NCBI GenBank assembly: GCA_035358815.1
Contig: DAOPQC010000002.1
Coordinates: 373,306-437,305 of the forward strand
Origin: Thermoanaerobaculales bacterium
Lineage (GTDB): Bacteria > Acidobacteriota > Thermoanaerobaculia > Thermoanaerobaculales > Sulfomarinibacteraceae
Length of the DNA: 64,000 nt
Reading direction: 5' to 3'
Below, piece by piece: positions 33,418-40,866 of the stretch (the first letter of the stretch is position 1; each line of letters begins with the position of its first letter). The translations under genes and the position numbers were made by a program. The notes under the pieces are model-generated. The model saw nothing but the letters and a program-made list of their open reading frames with translations. It was not told the DNA's origin and did no database searches.

Positions 33418-33825
33418 ATGGCGATCATGGACCCCAGCCGCATCCCGATCGGGCGAGCTCACCTCGACGAGGGCGACCGGCGCCGGCTGCTGCGGCTCGA
33501 GCTGCTGGTGGCTGCGGGACGCTTCGATGAGGCCCAGGAAACGGCCGAGGAGCTGTGGCTGGAGGCGACCGACGCCCACAAGCGCCTCTACCAGGGCCTG
33601 TCCAACGCCCTCACCGCCGTCTGTGCCCGGCAGTCGCGCCAGCTCCGGGGCGCGCGGCAGATCGCGGACCAGACCGGATCGATGCTGGCGCCCTTCCCGC
33701 GCCGGGCGCTCGACCTCGAGCTCGACGCGCTCATCGAGTCGGTGCGGGACTTCGTGGCGCGCGGCGAAGGGCCAGTTCTGCTGCGGCGGCAGGGCGGCGG
33801 CCAACACGGCGAACGAGGTTCTTAA
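33418..33825 (+). CDS. DUF309-family protein
   Basis: 135 residues. The helical core FDEAQETAEELWLEATDAHKRLYQGLSNALTA (positions about 42-75, shown here as the family-defining helix pair) matches DUF309 proteins, which have E-x2-W and LYQGL signatures. Function is unknown. The ATG at 33418 has no Shine-Dalgarno; TACAAT at 33400-33405 is 12 nt before it. A second in-frame ATG at 33427 is the alternative start. Confidence 0.72.
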   Translation: MAIMDPSRIPIGRAHLDEGDRRRLLRLELLVAAGRFDEAQETAEELWLEATDAHKRLYQGLSNALTAVCARQSRQLRGARQIADQTGSMLAPFPRRALDLELDALIESVRDFVARGEGPVLLRRQGGGQHGERGS

Positions 33826-33867
33826 GCCTCGGTCGCGGTGACCCTCCGGGAGGGGCTCGCTCCCAAA

Positions 33868-33996
33868 CCGCTTCCCCTTCCGCTTCCGCTTCCGAGCCCG
33901 ACGACCTCCCGCCTCACGAACGCGGGCGAGGAAGCGGGCGCGGAAGCGGGCTGAGAACGCCCCCCCTCCCCTACTCCCTATCCCCTATCCCCTCTA
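33868..33996. repeat. Composite palindromic intergenic repeat
   Basis: CCGCTTCC/CCGCTT hexamers (33868-33894), a core of about 33 bp, then the inverted hexamer arm GAGGAAGCGGGCGCGGAAGC (33928-33950). A C-rich CCCCTACTCCCTATCCCC run (33960-33996) touches the stop of the nitroreductase gene. The hexamer arms can pair with each other. The C-rich part gives G-runs in the minus-strand transcript. Confidence 0.75.
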
Positions 33997-34518
33997 TCAG
34001 ATCCAGCGGGTGACAGCCTCGAGCGGGCGGCGCCGGCGCTTGGGAGGCGCCTCCGCAGGCACGCCGATCGGGACCATCGCGATCGGCCGCCACTCCGGGT
34101 CGAGCTCGAGCGCCCGCTGAGCGGACTGCTCGTCGAAGGCGCCGACCCAGCACGCCCCCAGCCCGGCCGCGGTGACGGCGAGCAGCATGTTCTCGACCGC
34201 CGCCGCGGTGTCCTGGAGGCAGTAGAGATCGCGTCCCCTGGACCCGTATCCGCGGGCACTCTCCGCCGGCACCGCGCACACCACGACCGTCACCGGCGCG
34301 GCGGCGACGAAGGCCTGGCCGAAGGCCGCAGCGGCCAGCGCCTGCCGGTGGCTGTCGTCGGTCACCACCACGAAGCGCCAGGGCTGGAGGTTGCCGGCTG
34401 ACGGCGCCGAGCGTGCCGCCTCGAGGATCTCCAGGACCCGCGGCCGGGGCACGGGGTCGGCCGTGAACGAGCGGCACGAGAAGCGGCCGGCCACCACGCT
34501 GCGGAATTCCAGGCTCAT
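33997..34518 (-). CDS. Nitroreductase-family flavoprotein
   Basis: 173 residues. The FMN-binding start RRSCRSF-like FSCRSFTADPVP (about 13-24) is followed by AARSAPSAGNLQPWRFVVV (about 35-53) and the second FMN/dimer block DTAAAVENMLLAVTAAGLGACWVGAF. Its C-terminal IPIGVPAE-like segment (VPIGVPAEAPPKRRR) is usual for the family. These enzymes use NAD(P)H to reduce nitro groups, quinones or similar substrates; which one cannot be told. The start at 34518 has GGAG upstream, and the gene begins 19 bp after the thioredoxin-GYF gene. Confidence 0.88.
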   Translation of the reverse strand: MSLEFRSVVAGRFSCRSFTADPVPRPRVLEILEAARSAPSAGNLQPWRFVVVTDDSHRQALAAAAFGQAFVAAAPVTVVVCAVPAESARGYGSRGRDLYCLQDTAAAVENMLLAVTAAGLGACWVGAFDEQSAQRALELDPEWRPIAMVPIGVPAEAPPKRRRRPLEAVTRWI

Positions 34519-34537
34519 CGCTCGCTCCAATCGGTCG

Positions 34538-35287
34538 TCAGTGCTCGCGAGTGACGTCGTCGAGCCGGCGCCAGGTGGCGTCGCCGCGCCGCCGCACCGG
34601 GGCGTGGCCCTCGAGCACTCCCGACCGCCCGAGCTCGACGAGCTGCTCGATCGTGTAGGGCCCGTCGAGGCTGCCCTGCACCACCGCGAACCAGATCCGC
34701 GGCGAGCCGCTCCCTGCCGGCTCGGGCCGCCGGCCCTCCCGCGTCTCCACGGTGGCCGGCGTCCGCACGCGCCGCCGCAGCGCGATCGAGCCGATGACCA
34801 GCGCCGCGACCAGCGCCAGCCAGACCGGCGCCGGCACCCTCTGGCCACGCGCGGCCGGCACGCCGGCGACCGTGCCGCCGAGCTCCGAGTTGAGGGCGGC
34901 GAGCACCCGCTCGGCGTCTCCCTCCGCGAGACGGGCGCCGTCGGGCCCGAACAGGACCAGGTGCGGCAGGGCGGAGAGGCCGTGCTGACGCGCTACCGGG
35001 CTCGACCAGTCGATGACATCGACCTTGCGCAGGGCCAGCCGGTCCGGGTGCTGCTCGGCCAACCGCTCGAGGAGCGGGGTCAGGTAGCGACACGGCGCGC
35101 ACCAGTCGGCGAAGAAATCGAACACCACCAGCTTGCCGGGCACCAGGTGCTCCTCGAGCGTGACCTCCCGGCCCTGGCTGATGAGCGCGACGTCGGCATG
35201 TTCGGTCGCCGCGCTCGCGATCGGGGCAGCCGCGAGCGCAGTCAGGATCAGCAACGCCACGGAAGGTCGAGTCACGTCGATCCTCAT
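34538..35287 (-). CDS. Exported thioredoxin-like domain fused to a membrane helix and GYF_2 domain
   Basis: 249 residues. A signal peptide (about 1-26) leads to a thioredoxin fold with DWCAPCRYL (Cys63, Cys66) and LPHLVLFGPDG as the cis-Pro strand. A transmembrane helix follows (about 160-178, VWLALVAALVIGSIAL, then RRRVR). A C-terminal GYF_2 domain spans about 205-249 (IWFAVVQGSLDGPYTIEQLVELGRSG as the core). By the positive-inside rule the thioredoxin domain faces the periplasm and the GYF_2 domain the cytoplasm. That makes it an unusual transmembrane thiol protein. A TACAGT (35296-35301) lies 8 nt before the ATG, suggesting a leaderless start. Confidence 0.8.
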   Translation of the reverse strand: MRIDVTRPSVALLILTALAAAPIASAATEHADVALISQGREVTLEEHLVPGKLVVFDFFADWCAPCRYLTPLLERLAEQHPDRLALRKVDVIDWSSPVARQHGLSALPHLVLFGPDGARLAEGDAERVLAALNSELGGTVAGVPAARGQRVPAPVWLALVAALVIGSIALRRRVRTPATVETREGRRPEPAGSGSPRIWFAVVQGSLDGPYTIEQLVELGRSGVLEGHAPVRRRGDATWRRLDDVTREH

Positions 35288-35338
35288 CGCTGGATACTGT
35301 AGCAACCTCCCCATCGCACGTGACAGGGAGGGTGCTTC

Positions 35339-35476
35339 ATCCCGCTTCCCTGCCCGCTTCCGCGCCCGCGTCCGCTTCCACGCCCGGATGTCGCCGGCGC
35401 TGGAGTCGATGGAGTGGAGGACCAGTTCCGGGCGCGGGCTCGGAAGCGGAAGGGGAAGCGGAAGCGGGCCGGGCCA
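35339..35476. repeat. Composite palindromic intergenic repeat
   Basis: Left arm CCCGCTTCCCTGCCCGCTTC then CGCGCCCGCGTCCGCTTCC (35339-35385), a core of about 63 bp, and an inverted right arm GGAAGCGGAAGGGGAAGCGG (35449-35476). The rest of the 340-bp gap between the thioredoxin and universal-stress genes holds no gene. Confidence 0.75.
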
Positions 35477-35628
35477 CTCACCCGAAGGCAGGCCGTGCCC
35501 CCCTTCATGAACCCACTGTCAGGACCTGTGTTTGGATGCGCGCAGCGCATCCCGAGGAGCCTGTGGGCAGAGGCCAACAACAGGATCGACTTGAGGAGCG
35601 CGCACAGGGGCCTATGCCCTGCAGGCTC

Positions 35629-36108
35629 CTAGCCGTACGGGAACACCAGCGGGTACCTGGGGATCATCAGCTCGCGGGCCGCCTCCTGCTCGGCGGACGT
35701 CGGACGGACCAGGAGGACGGTCGCGGCGAGGTCACGGTCGAGCGCCGAGACCGTGCTGCCGAGGCCAACGTCCACCGGCCCCCGTTTGCTGTGGGTGCCG
35801 ACGACCAGCAGGTCGGCCCCCAGCTCCGCGACAACCTCGGGGATGACCCTGCTTGGCCGGCCCTCGCGCATCAAGATCGCGACCTCCGTGCCGGCGGCGC
35901 GCAGCGGCTCACAAAAGCGCTCGAGCTTGTCCGCGGTCGTCTCAACCCCCGGCAGCAGCTCGACCGGGGCGTCGACCGACAGGACGGTGAGCGACGCGCC
36001 CGAGGCCTGCGCCAGCAGCGCGGCGAGATCGCGGATGCGCAGGGAGATCGGCGTGAAGTCGAGGTACCGTTGCAGCGCCACTGCGGCCACGATCCGTCGG
36101 TAGGCCAT
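35629..36108 (-). CDS. Universal stress protein (UspA family)
   Basis: 159 residues from an ATG preceded by GAGGAGGTCGAG. The alpha/beta UspA fold is seen from YRRIVAAVALQ through ASLTVLSVDAP, GTEVAILMREG and IPEVVAELGADLLVVGTHSK. The G-x9-G-S type nucleotide loop is in the GPVDVGLGSTVSALDRDL segment (about 110-127), and VLLVRP is the last strand. Single-domain Usp proteins bind ATP or AMP and modulate stress survival. The very long open frame continuing upstream is a shadow of the plus-strand kinase gene and is not coding. Confidence 0.88.
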   Translation of the reverse strand: MAYRRIVAAVALQRYLDFTPISLRIRDLAALLAQASGASLTVLSVDAPVELLPGVETTADKLERFCEPLRAAGTEVAILMREGRPSRVIPEVVAELGADLLVVGTHSKRGPVDVGLGSTVSALDRDLAATVLLVRPTSAEQEAARELMIPRYPLVFPYG

Positions 36109-36279
36109 GGCTCGACCTCCTCTCACGGCCATGGTACCGCGACCCGGCGGCGGGCGGCCCGGCACAGGGCCACGGTCGAGGCCGAGCCGCCCTGCCGTCG
36201 CTCCGGCCCGCCCGCCCGAGGTGACTCCCGGTGCGGTCCGGGCTAGACTGCAGCCAGGGGTCGGCGCAGGCGACCGGCA

Positions 36280-38097
36280 ATGAGGCGTTTCGGCAAGTAC
36301 CTCCTCCTGGACAAGATCTCGACGGGCGGCATGGCCGACGTCTATCGGGCGAAGCTCGTCGGCATCCGCGGTTTCACCAAGACGCTGGCCATCAAGCGCA
36401 TCCACCCCCACCTGCTCGAGCGCACGCGCTTCCTGCGCATGTTCACCGACGAGGCGAAGATCGCCTCGCGCCTGGTCCACCCCAACATCGTCCAGATCTA
36501 CGACCTTGGCGAGGAGGAGGGCATCCCCTACATCGCCATGGAGTACGTGCCCGGCCGCGACCTCTTCCGGGTTGTGCAGAAGCTGGTTTCCCAGCGGCAG
36601 CGCTGCCCGTGGCGGCTCGCCACCCGGGTGATCAGCGAGACCTGTGCCGGGCTCTACTACGCTCACGAGTTTCGGTCGCTCGACGGCCAGCCCCAGGAGA
36701 TCGTCCACCGCGACGTCAGCCCGCGCAACATCCTGATCTCCTACAGCGGCGAGGTGAAGCTGACCGACTTCGGGATCGCCCGCGCCCGCGACCGCGAGGA
36801 GCACACCGAGCTCGGGGTGATCAAGGGAAAGGTGCGCTACATCTCCCCCGAGGGCGCCGCCGGCGGGAAGGTCGACGGGCGCAGCGATCTCTACTCGCTC
36901 GGCGTCGTCTTCACCGAGATGATGACCATGGCGCCGTTCCGCGAGGCGCCGAACGACATGGCGATGCTGCTCGACATCCGCCAGGGCAAGTTCGACCGCA
37001 GCCGCATCGCCCGCCTGCCGGGGCCGCTCGGGCGTGTGATCGAGCGCACCCTGGCGGTCGATCCCGCCGACCGTTACCCGGACGCCAACGCCCTTCGCGA
37101 AGATCTCCTGCGCAGCGTCGACGACGACAGCCGTCCCCTGTCGGACGCCGAGCTCAAGCGCTTCATGGCGAACCTCTACGCCGAGGAGATCGCCGCCGAG
37201 CAGGAGACCGAGCGCCGCGCCGAGCAGCTGTGGCGCGATCCGGACCTGCAGGCGGTGCCCAGGGGCCGGGAGGCGGCCGACGGGCGGCCGGCGGCGGGCG
37301 AGGGTGGCAATCCTCTCGCCCTCAACCTGCCGGGCGTGCCGCGGGTCCGGGTGCCTGCTCCGAGCCCGCTCAATGTCCGCAAGCCCGACCTCGAGGGCGA
37401 CCTGCTGCACATGCCGGTGCCGCGGCTGCTGCAGCGGCTGCGCAACGCGCGCGAGACCGGCCAGCTCGACCTGATCCGAGATCCGGTGCGCAAGACCGTG
37501 TTCTTCGAGAGCGGCGAGCCGTCGTTCGCGGTCTCCAACATCGAGCGCGAGTTCTTCGGCGAGTACCTGGTGGCGCGGGGCGCGCTGACCCGCGAGCAGC
37601 ACGCGGCGGTGCTCGACCGGGCCGCCCGGGAAGGGCTCCGCTTCATGGAGGCCGCGCTCGCGCTCCAGGTGGTGTCCCCCAACCAGATCTACCGATTCCT
37701 TGCCGATCAGATCCGGGAGCGGATCCTCGAGGTCTTTGCCTGGACCGGCGGGAGCTACGGCTTCTACCGCGGCCTCCTCCCTCCCGAGCCCGGGATGCCG
37801 CTCAATCTGCGCACCTTCACCTTGATCCACGAGGGCGTCCAGGACCGCGTGCCGCTGGTCGTGATCCGTCGCGAGCTGGAGCGGTTCCTGCGCCACAACA
37901 TGGTGCTCGACGGGAACGACCTCCCGTCCGACCTCCAGCTGTCCGGCCGCCAGCAGCGGCTGATCCGTGCCATCGAGTCGGAGCAGTCGACGGCCGCCGA
38001 GCTGATCAAGCGCGAGAAGGACGAGGAGCAGATCCTGCGCCTGCTCTACATGCTGCACCAGATCGAGCGCATCGAGTTCGTCGAAGCCGACGCCTGA
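36280..38097 (+). CDS. Ser/Thr protein kinase with C-terminal DUF4388 domain
   Basis: 605 residues. The N-terminal Hanks-type kinase spans about 5-290: glycine loop STGGMADVY (15-22), Lys39 in LAIKRI, catalytic IVHRDVSPRN (Asp145), DFG at 163-165 and a SPE block in IKGKVRYISPEGA. A linker of about 70 residues follows. The DUF4388 domain (about 365-600) runs LEGDLLHMPVPRLLQRLRNAR, ETGQLDLIRDPVRKTVFFESG, EYLVARGALTREQHAAVLD and FAWTGGSYGFYRG. No transmembrane segment is seen, so it is a cytoplasmic kinase. HRDVSPRN replaces the common HRDLKPEN, as in many myxobacterial-type kinases. It shares its accessory domain with the protein at 18469-19539. Confidence 0.92.
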   Translation: MRRFGKYLLLDKISTGGMADVYRAKLVGIRGFTKTLAIKRIHPHLLERTRFLRMFTDEAKIASRLVHPNIVQIYDLGEEEGIPYIAMEYVPGRDLFRVVQKLVSQRQRCPWRLATRVISETCAGLYYAHEFRSLDGQPQEIVHRDVSPRNILISYSGEVKLTDFGIARARDREEHTELGVIKGKVRYISPEGAAGGKVDGRSDLYSLGVVFTEMMTMAPFREAPNDMAMLLDIRQGKFDRSRIARLPGPLGRVIERTLAVDPADRYPDANALREDLLRSVDDDSRPLSDAELKRFMANLYAEEIAAEQETERRAEQLWRDPDLQAVPRGREAADGRPAAGEGGNPLALNLPGVPRVRVPAPSPLNVRKPDLEGDLLHMPVPRLLQRLRNARETGQLDLIRDPVRKTVFFESGEPSFAVSNIEREFFGEYLVARGALTREQHAAVLDRAAREGLRFMEAALALQVVSPNQIYRFLADQIRERILEVFAWTGGSYGFYRGLLPPEPGMPLNLRTFTLIHEGVQDRVPLVVIRRELERFLRHNMVLDGNDLPSDLQLSGRQQRLIRAIESEQSTAAELIKREKDEEQILRLLYMLHQIERIEFVEADA

Positions 38098-38118
38098 CAC
38101 CGCCCACCAGCCCTTCCT

Positions 38119-38205
38119 GGGGTCAGGGGAGAGGGGTTGGGGGTGAGGGCCCGTTTTCGTCCCCGTTCTTGTCCCCGTCCCCGTTCCCGTTCCCGTTCCC
38201 GCTCG
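38119..38205. repeat. Composite intergenic repeat: G-quadruplex run plus CCCGTT hexamers
   Basis: Begins 21 bp after the kinase stop. GGGGTCAGGGGAGAGGGG then TTGGGGG (38119-38143) has four runs of four or more G with 2-3-nt loops, a textbook G-quadruplex pattern on the coding strand. It is followed by CCCGTT/CCCCGT hexamers to 38205. Confidence 0.78.
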
Positions 38206-38258
38206 TTCGCTCCGTCCTCGAAAACGTTTCACGTCGGTTCTGCGAGGGCGCTCCCCGA

Positions 38259-38339
38259 GGGAGCCACCTTTGGCGATTTCGGGTCTCGAGCACCTTGGCA
38301 CGAGGATCGTGGTCCCGAAATCGCCAAAGATGGCACTCC
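38259..38339. repeat. Long imperfect inverted repeat
   Basis: Arms 38263-38283 and 38314-38334 (21 nt each, one mismatch, cores TTTGGCGATTTCGGG and CCCGAAATCGCCAAA) flank a 30-nt loop that itself has a small CACGA/TCGTG hairpin. With one bulged base the arms extend outward to about 38259 and 38339. It could form a cruciform or RNA hairpin. It sits in the 360-bp non-coding gap before the glycosyltransferase-like gene. Confidence 0.85.
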
Positions 38340-38457
38340 CGCCGGACGCCCCTCTTCGGACCCGCCACGCCTCCCGGGAACGGCAGCGGATGCGGGCGCG
38401 GGTCGAGCTGCGGCCTGCCGCTCGAAGGACTGGTGCACCACCCGCTACACTGTGGCC

Positions 38458-40689
38458 ATGATCCCGACCGCCACGTCGCGCCAGCTGGCCAGCTGGCGCC
38501 GCATCGGGCTCTGGCTGGCATTCGCGGGCGCGTGCTGGGTCGCGGCCCGTGCCTCCGAGCGCCACACCCGGCTCGAGATCATCTCGACCGGGAGCCGGGT
38601 CGAGGTGGCCGCTGACGGCTCCTCGCTGGCCGTGCCGCTGGCGGTCGAGTCGGTGCGCCGGATCGAGATCGTGGCCACGGGCTCGGCGTTTCCGCCCGGC
38701 GGCAGGAGCCTCGAGATCACGCAGGGCCCAGTCAGGGTGCTGATCGACCGCCTGCCGGCCAGCTTCGATCTGCCGCGCGGCCGGGCCGCGCCGATTGGCG
38801 ACTGGGAGATCGACGCCCGCGCCGGGACGGGGCTGGGCTGGGCCCGCGATGTGCGCGTGGACGGCCCCTTCGAGCTCGCGGCCGTCTTCACCGGGCGGCC
38901 GCACCAGCACCTGGCGGTCAACCTGGTCGGCACGCCGTCGTGCTCGGTGAGCTTCCGCCGCGGCCTCATCAACAACGACCTCTTCGTGTGGGACTCCGAG
39001 TGGGTCCCGCTTGCGGTCACCAGCATCGACCCGCAGCCGGTCGCGGACGCCCTGGCCGCGCTGTCGCTGCTGCTCGACGCGGCGGCGGCTGCGGCGGGCC
39101 TGATCGGCTGCTTCCTCGCGCTGTGGCGGCTCGCGCCGCGTGGCGAGGTCGCGACCCGGCCGTGGGCGAAGGGCCGGCTCGTGTCCTGGGCGGCCGCCGT
39201 GGCGCTCGCCGCCGCCGCGACCGCCTGCTCGTGGTGGGTGGCCGGCAGCGTGCTGGAGCGCCTCCCGCACCTGCCGGATGAGACGGTCCAGCTGCTGCAG
39301 GCGAGGTGGCTGACCGAGGGACGCCTCTGGCAGGCCGCGAGCGCGTTCCAGGCCCACCTCGACCTGCCCTTCACCTACGTCTCCAGCGGCCGCTGGCTCG
39401 CGCACTACCCTCCCGGGTGGCCGCTGCTGCTGGCGGCCGGGCTCGCGCTCGGGGCGCCGTGGGTGGTGGCACCGGTCCTCGGCGGGCTCTACGTGCTGCT
39501 GCTGTTCCTTTTCGGACGCGAGCTGTTCGATGGTCCCACCGGCCTGATCGCGGCCGCCCTTGCGGCGCTGTCGCCGATGTGCAGGATCGTCTTTTCAAGC
39601 CACCTGTCGCACGCCGGGAGCGCCACCGCGATCGTGCTCGCGCTGCTGCTGCTCGCGGTCGCCCGGCGCAGCCGGCGGCCGGCACTGGCCGCGTGCGGCG
39701 GGCTTGTCGTCTCGCTCGCCTTCGCCATGCGGCCGCTGGCCGCGGTCGCCGTCGCCGCTCCGGTCGCCGTCGTCCTCGTCGTCGAGGCGGCGAGGGAGCG
39801 CAGGCCAGGGGCCGCGGGGGTGCTGCTCGGCGCCGGGATCGGCGGGATCGCCGGCACCGTCCCGCTGCTGTGGGCCAACCTGGTGGTGACCGGCAATGCC
39901 CTGCACCTCCCCTACACCCTGGCCAGGGGATCGATGTACGGGCTCGCCAACCTCCCGTTCGGGATCCAGCACCTCGACGCCATCCTCGCCTCGACCGTCC
40001 CCGCCCTCTTCGGCTGGGGCTGGGGCTCGTCCTGGGTGTGGCTGTTCAACGCCCTGCCGCTCGCCTTTGCATGGACCCCATTCCTGCTGCGCCGGGCCGG
40101 CCGGGCCGAGCTGCTGCTGCTCGCGATTTGCGGCTGCCTCGCCGCCGCCCACCTCGGGACCAAGGCCAATGGCCTGCACGGCTACGGCCCGCGCTACTAC
40201 TTCGACGCCTTCTTCGCCCTCTACCTGCTGACCGCCCGCGGCTTCCAGGAGCTGGCGCGGGCGGTGGAGACCCCGCCCGGGCCGTCCGGCCGGAAGGAAG
40301 CTCCGAGCCTGGCCACGGCCGCGACGGCGACGGCGCTGCTCGCGGCGCTGTGCCTGCCGGCGGCGGTGACGCTTCCCGGCCGGCTGCGCCTCTACCACGG
40401 CTACAACCAGGTCGACGGCTCGCTCGAGCGGGCGGTCGCCGCCGACGGTCTCGAGCGCGCGCTGATCGTCTTCGCCGGCGACGACTGGCAGGACTGGGCG
40501 ATGGCTTCCCGCTTCATGACCGGCCAGCTCGGCCGCGACCTGATCTTCGCGCGCAGCATCGATGACGACCGGGACCTCCGGACGGCGTTCCCCGATCGGC
40601 CGGTCTACGTGTGGAGCGAGGGCAAGCTGGAGCGGCTCGACGGGCGCGCCCGAGTCCAAGACAACGGGGTCACCGATCCCGACGACTGA
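38458..40689 (+). CDS. GT39/PMT-like integral membrane glycosyltransferase
   Basis: 743 residues. After the first membrane helix (about 15-33) a non-membrane beta-rich region (about 35-190) leads to a multi-helix block (about 195-620, ten or more helices). The loop after the helix near residue 255 has LPDETVQLLQARWLTEGRLW, the acidic D-E site found in PMT_2/ArnT-like C-family glycosyltransferases that use lipid-linked sugars. HYPPGWPLLLAAG and YGPRYYFDAFFALYLL are further family blocks. The acceptor is unknown. TACACT (38446-38451) lies 6 nt before the ATG with no Shine-Dalgarno, suggesting a leaderless transcript. Confidence 0.8.
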   Translation: MIPTATSRQLASWRRIGLWLAFAGACWVAARASERHTRLEIISTGSRVEVAADGSSLAVPLAVESVRRIEIVATGSAFPPGGRSLEITQGPVRVLIDRLPASFDLPRGRAAPIGDWEIDARAGTGLGWARDVRVDGPFELAAVFTGRPHQHLAVNLVGTPSCSVSFRRGLINNDLFVWDSEWVPLAVTSIDPQPVADALAALSLLLDAAAAAAGLIGCFLALWRLAPRGEVATRPWAKGRLVSWAAAVALAAAATACSWWVAGSVLERLPHLPDETVQLLQARWLTEGRLWQAASAFQAHLDLPFTYVSSGRWLAHYPPGWPLLLAAGLALGAPWVVAPVLGGLYVLLLFLFGRELFDGPTGLIAAALAALSPMCRIVFSSHLSHAGSATAIVLALLLLAVARRSRRPALAACGGLVVSLAFAMRPLAAVAVAAPVAVVLVVEAARERRPGAAGVLLGAGIGGIAGTVPLLWANLVVTGNALHLPYTLARGSMYGLANLPFGIQHLDAILASTVPALFGWGWGSSWVWLFNALPLAFAWTPFLLRRAGRAELLLLAICGCLAAAHLGTKANGLHGYGPRYYFDAFFALYLLTARGFQELARAVETPPGPSGRKEAPSLATAATATALLAALCLPAAVTLPGRLRLYHGYNQVDGSLERAVAADGLERALIVFAGDDWQDWAMASRFMTGQLGRDLIFARSIDDDRDLRTAFPDRPVYVWSEGKLERLDGRARVQDNGVTDPDD

Positions 40690-40726
40690 CCGACCACCTT
40701 CCTCTCGCTCCGCCGCCGCCTCGTTC

Positions 40727-40864
40727 CCGTGCCCGTTCCCGTACCCGTTCCCGAACATTGTGGTCATGCCCTCCCCAACCCACAAGCGGACGGAAGAGCA
40801 GCGCACGTGCGAGACTGGATACGCTCCCCATCCGGGAACGGGAACGGGAGCGGGAACGGGAGCG
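40727..40864. repeat. Composite palindromic intergenic repeat
   Basis: CCCGTGCCCGTTCCCGTACC then CGTTCCCGAAC (40727-40757), a core of about 76 bp, and an inverted arm GGGAACGGGAACGGGAGCGG then GAACGGGAGCGG (40834-40864). The right arm ends at the probable TTG start of the radical SAM gene. Confidence 0.78.
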
Positions 40865-40866
40865 GA

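Noticed and set aside
35629..39405. Minus-strand open frame of 1258 codons running from the universal stress gene through the kinase
   Set aside because: Only its last 159 codons are a real protein; the rest is antisense to the kinase and glycosyltransferase-like genes and includes repeat-encoded Gly-Thr runs.
40729..40866. N-terminal extension of the radical SAM protein
   Set aside because: This part is the GGGAAC hexamer repeat translated into Gly/Asn/Ser and Pro/Val runs; homology starts after it.
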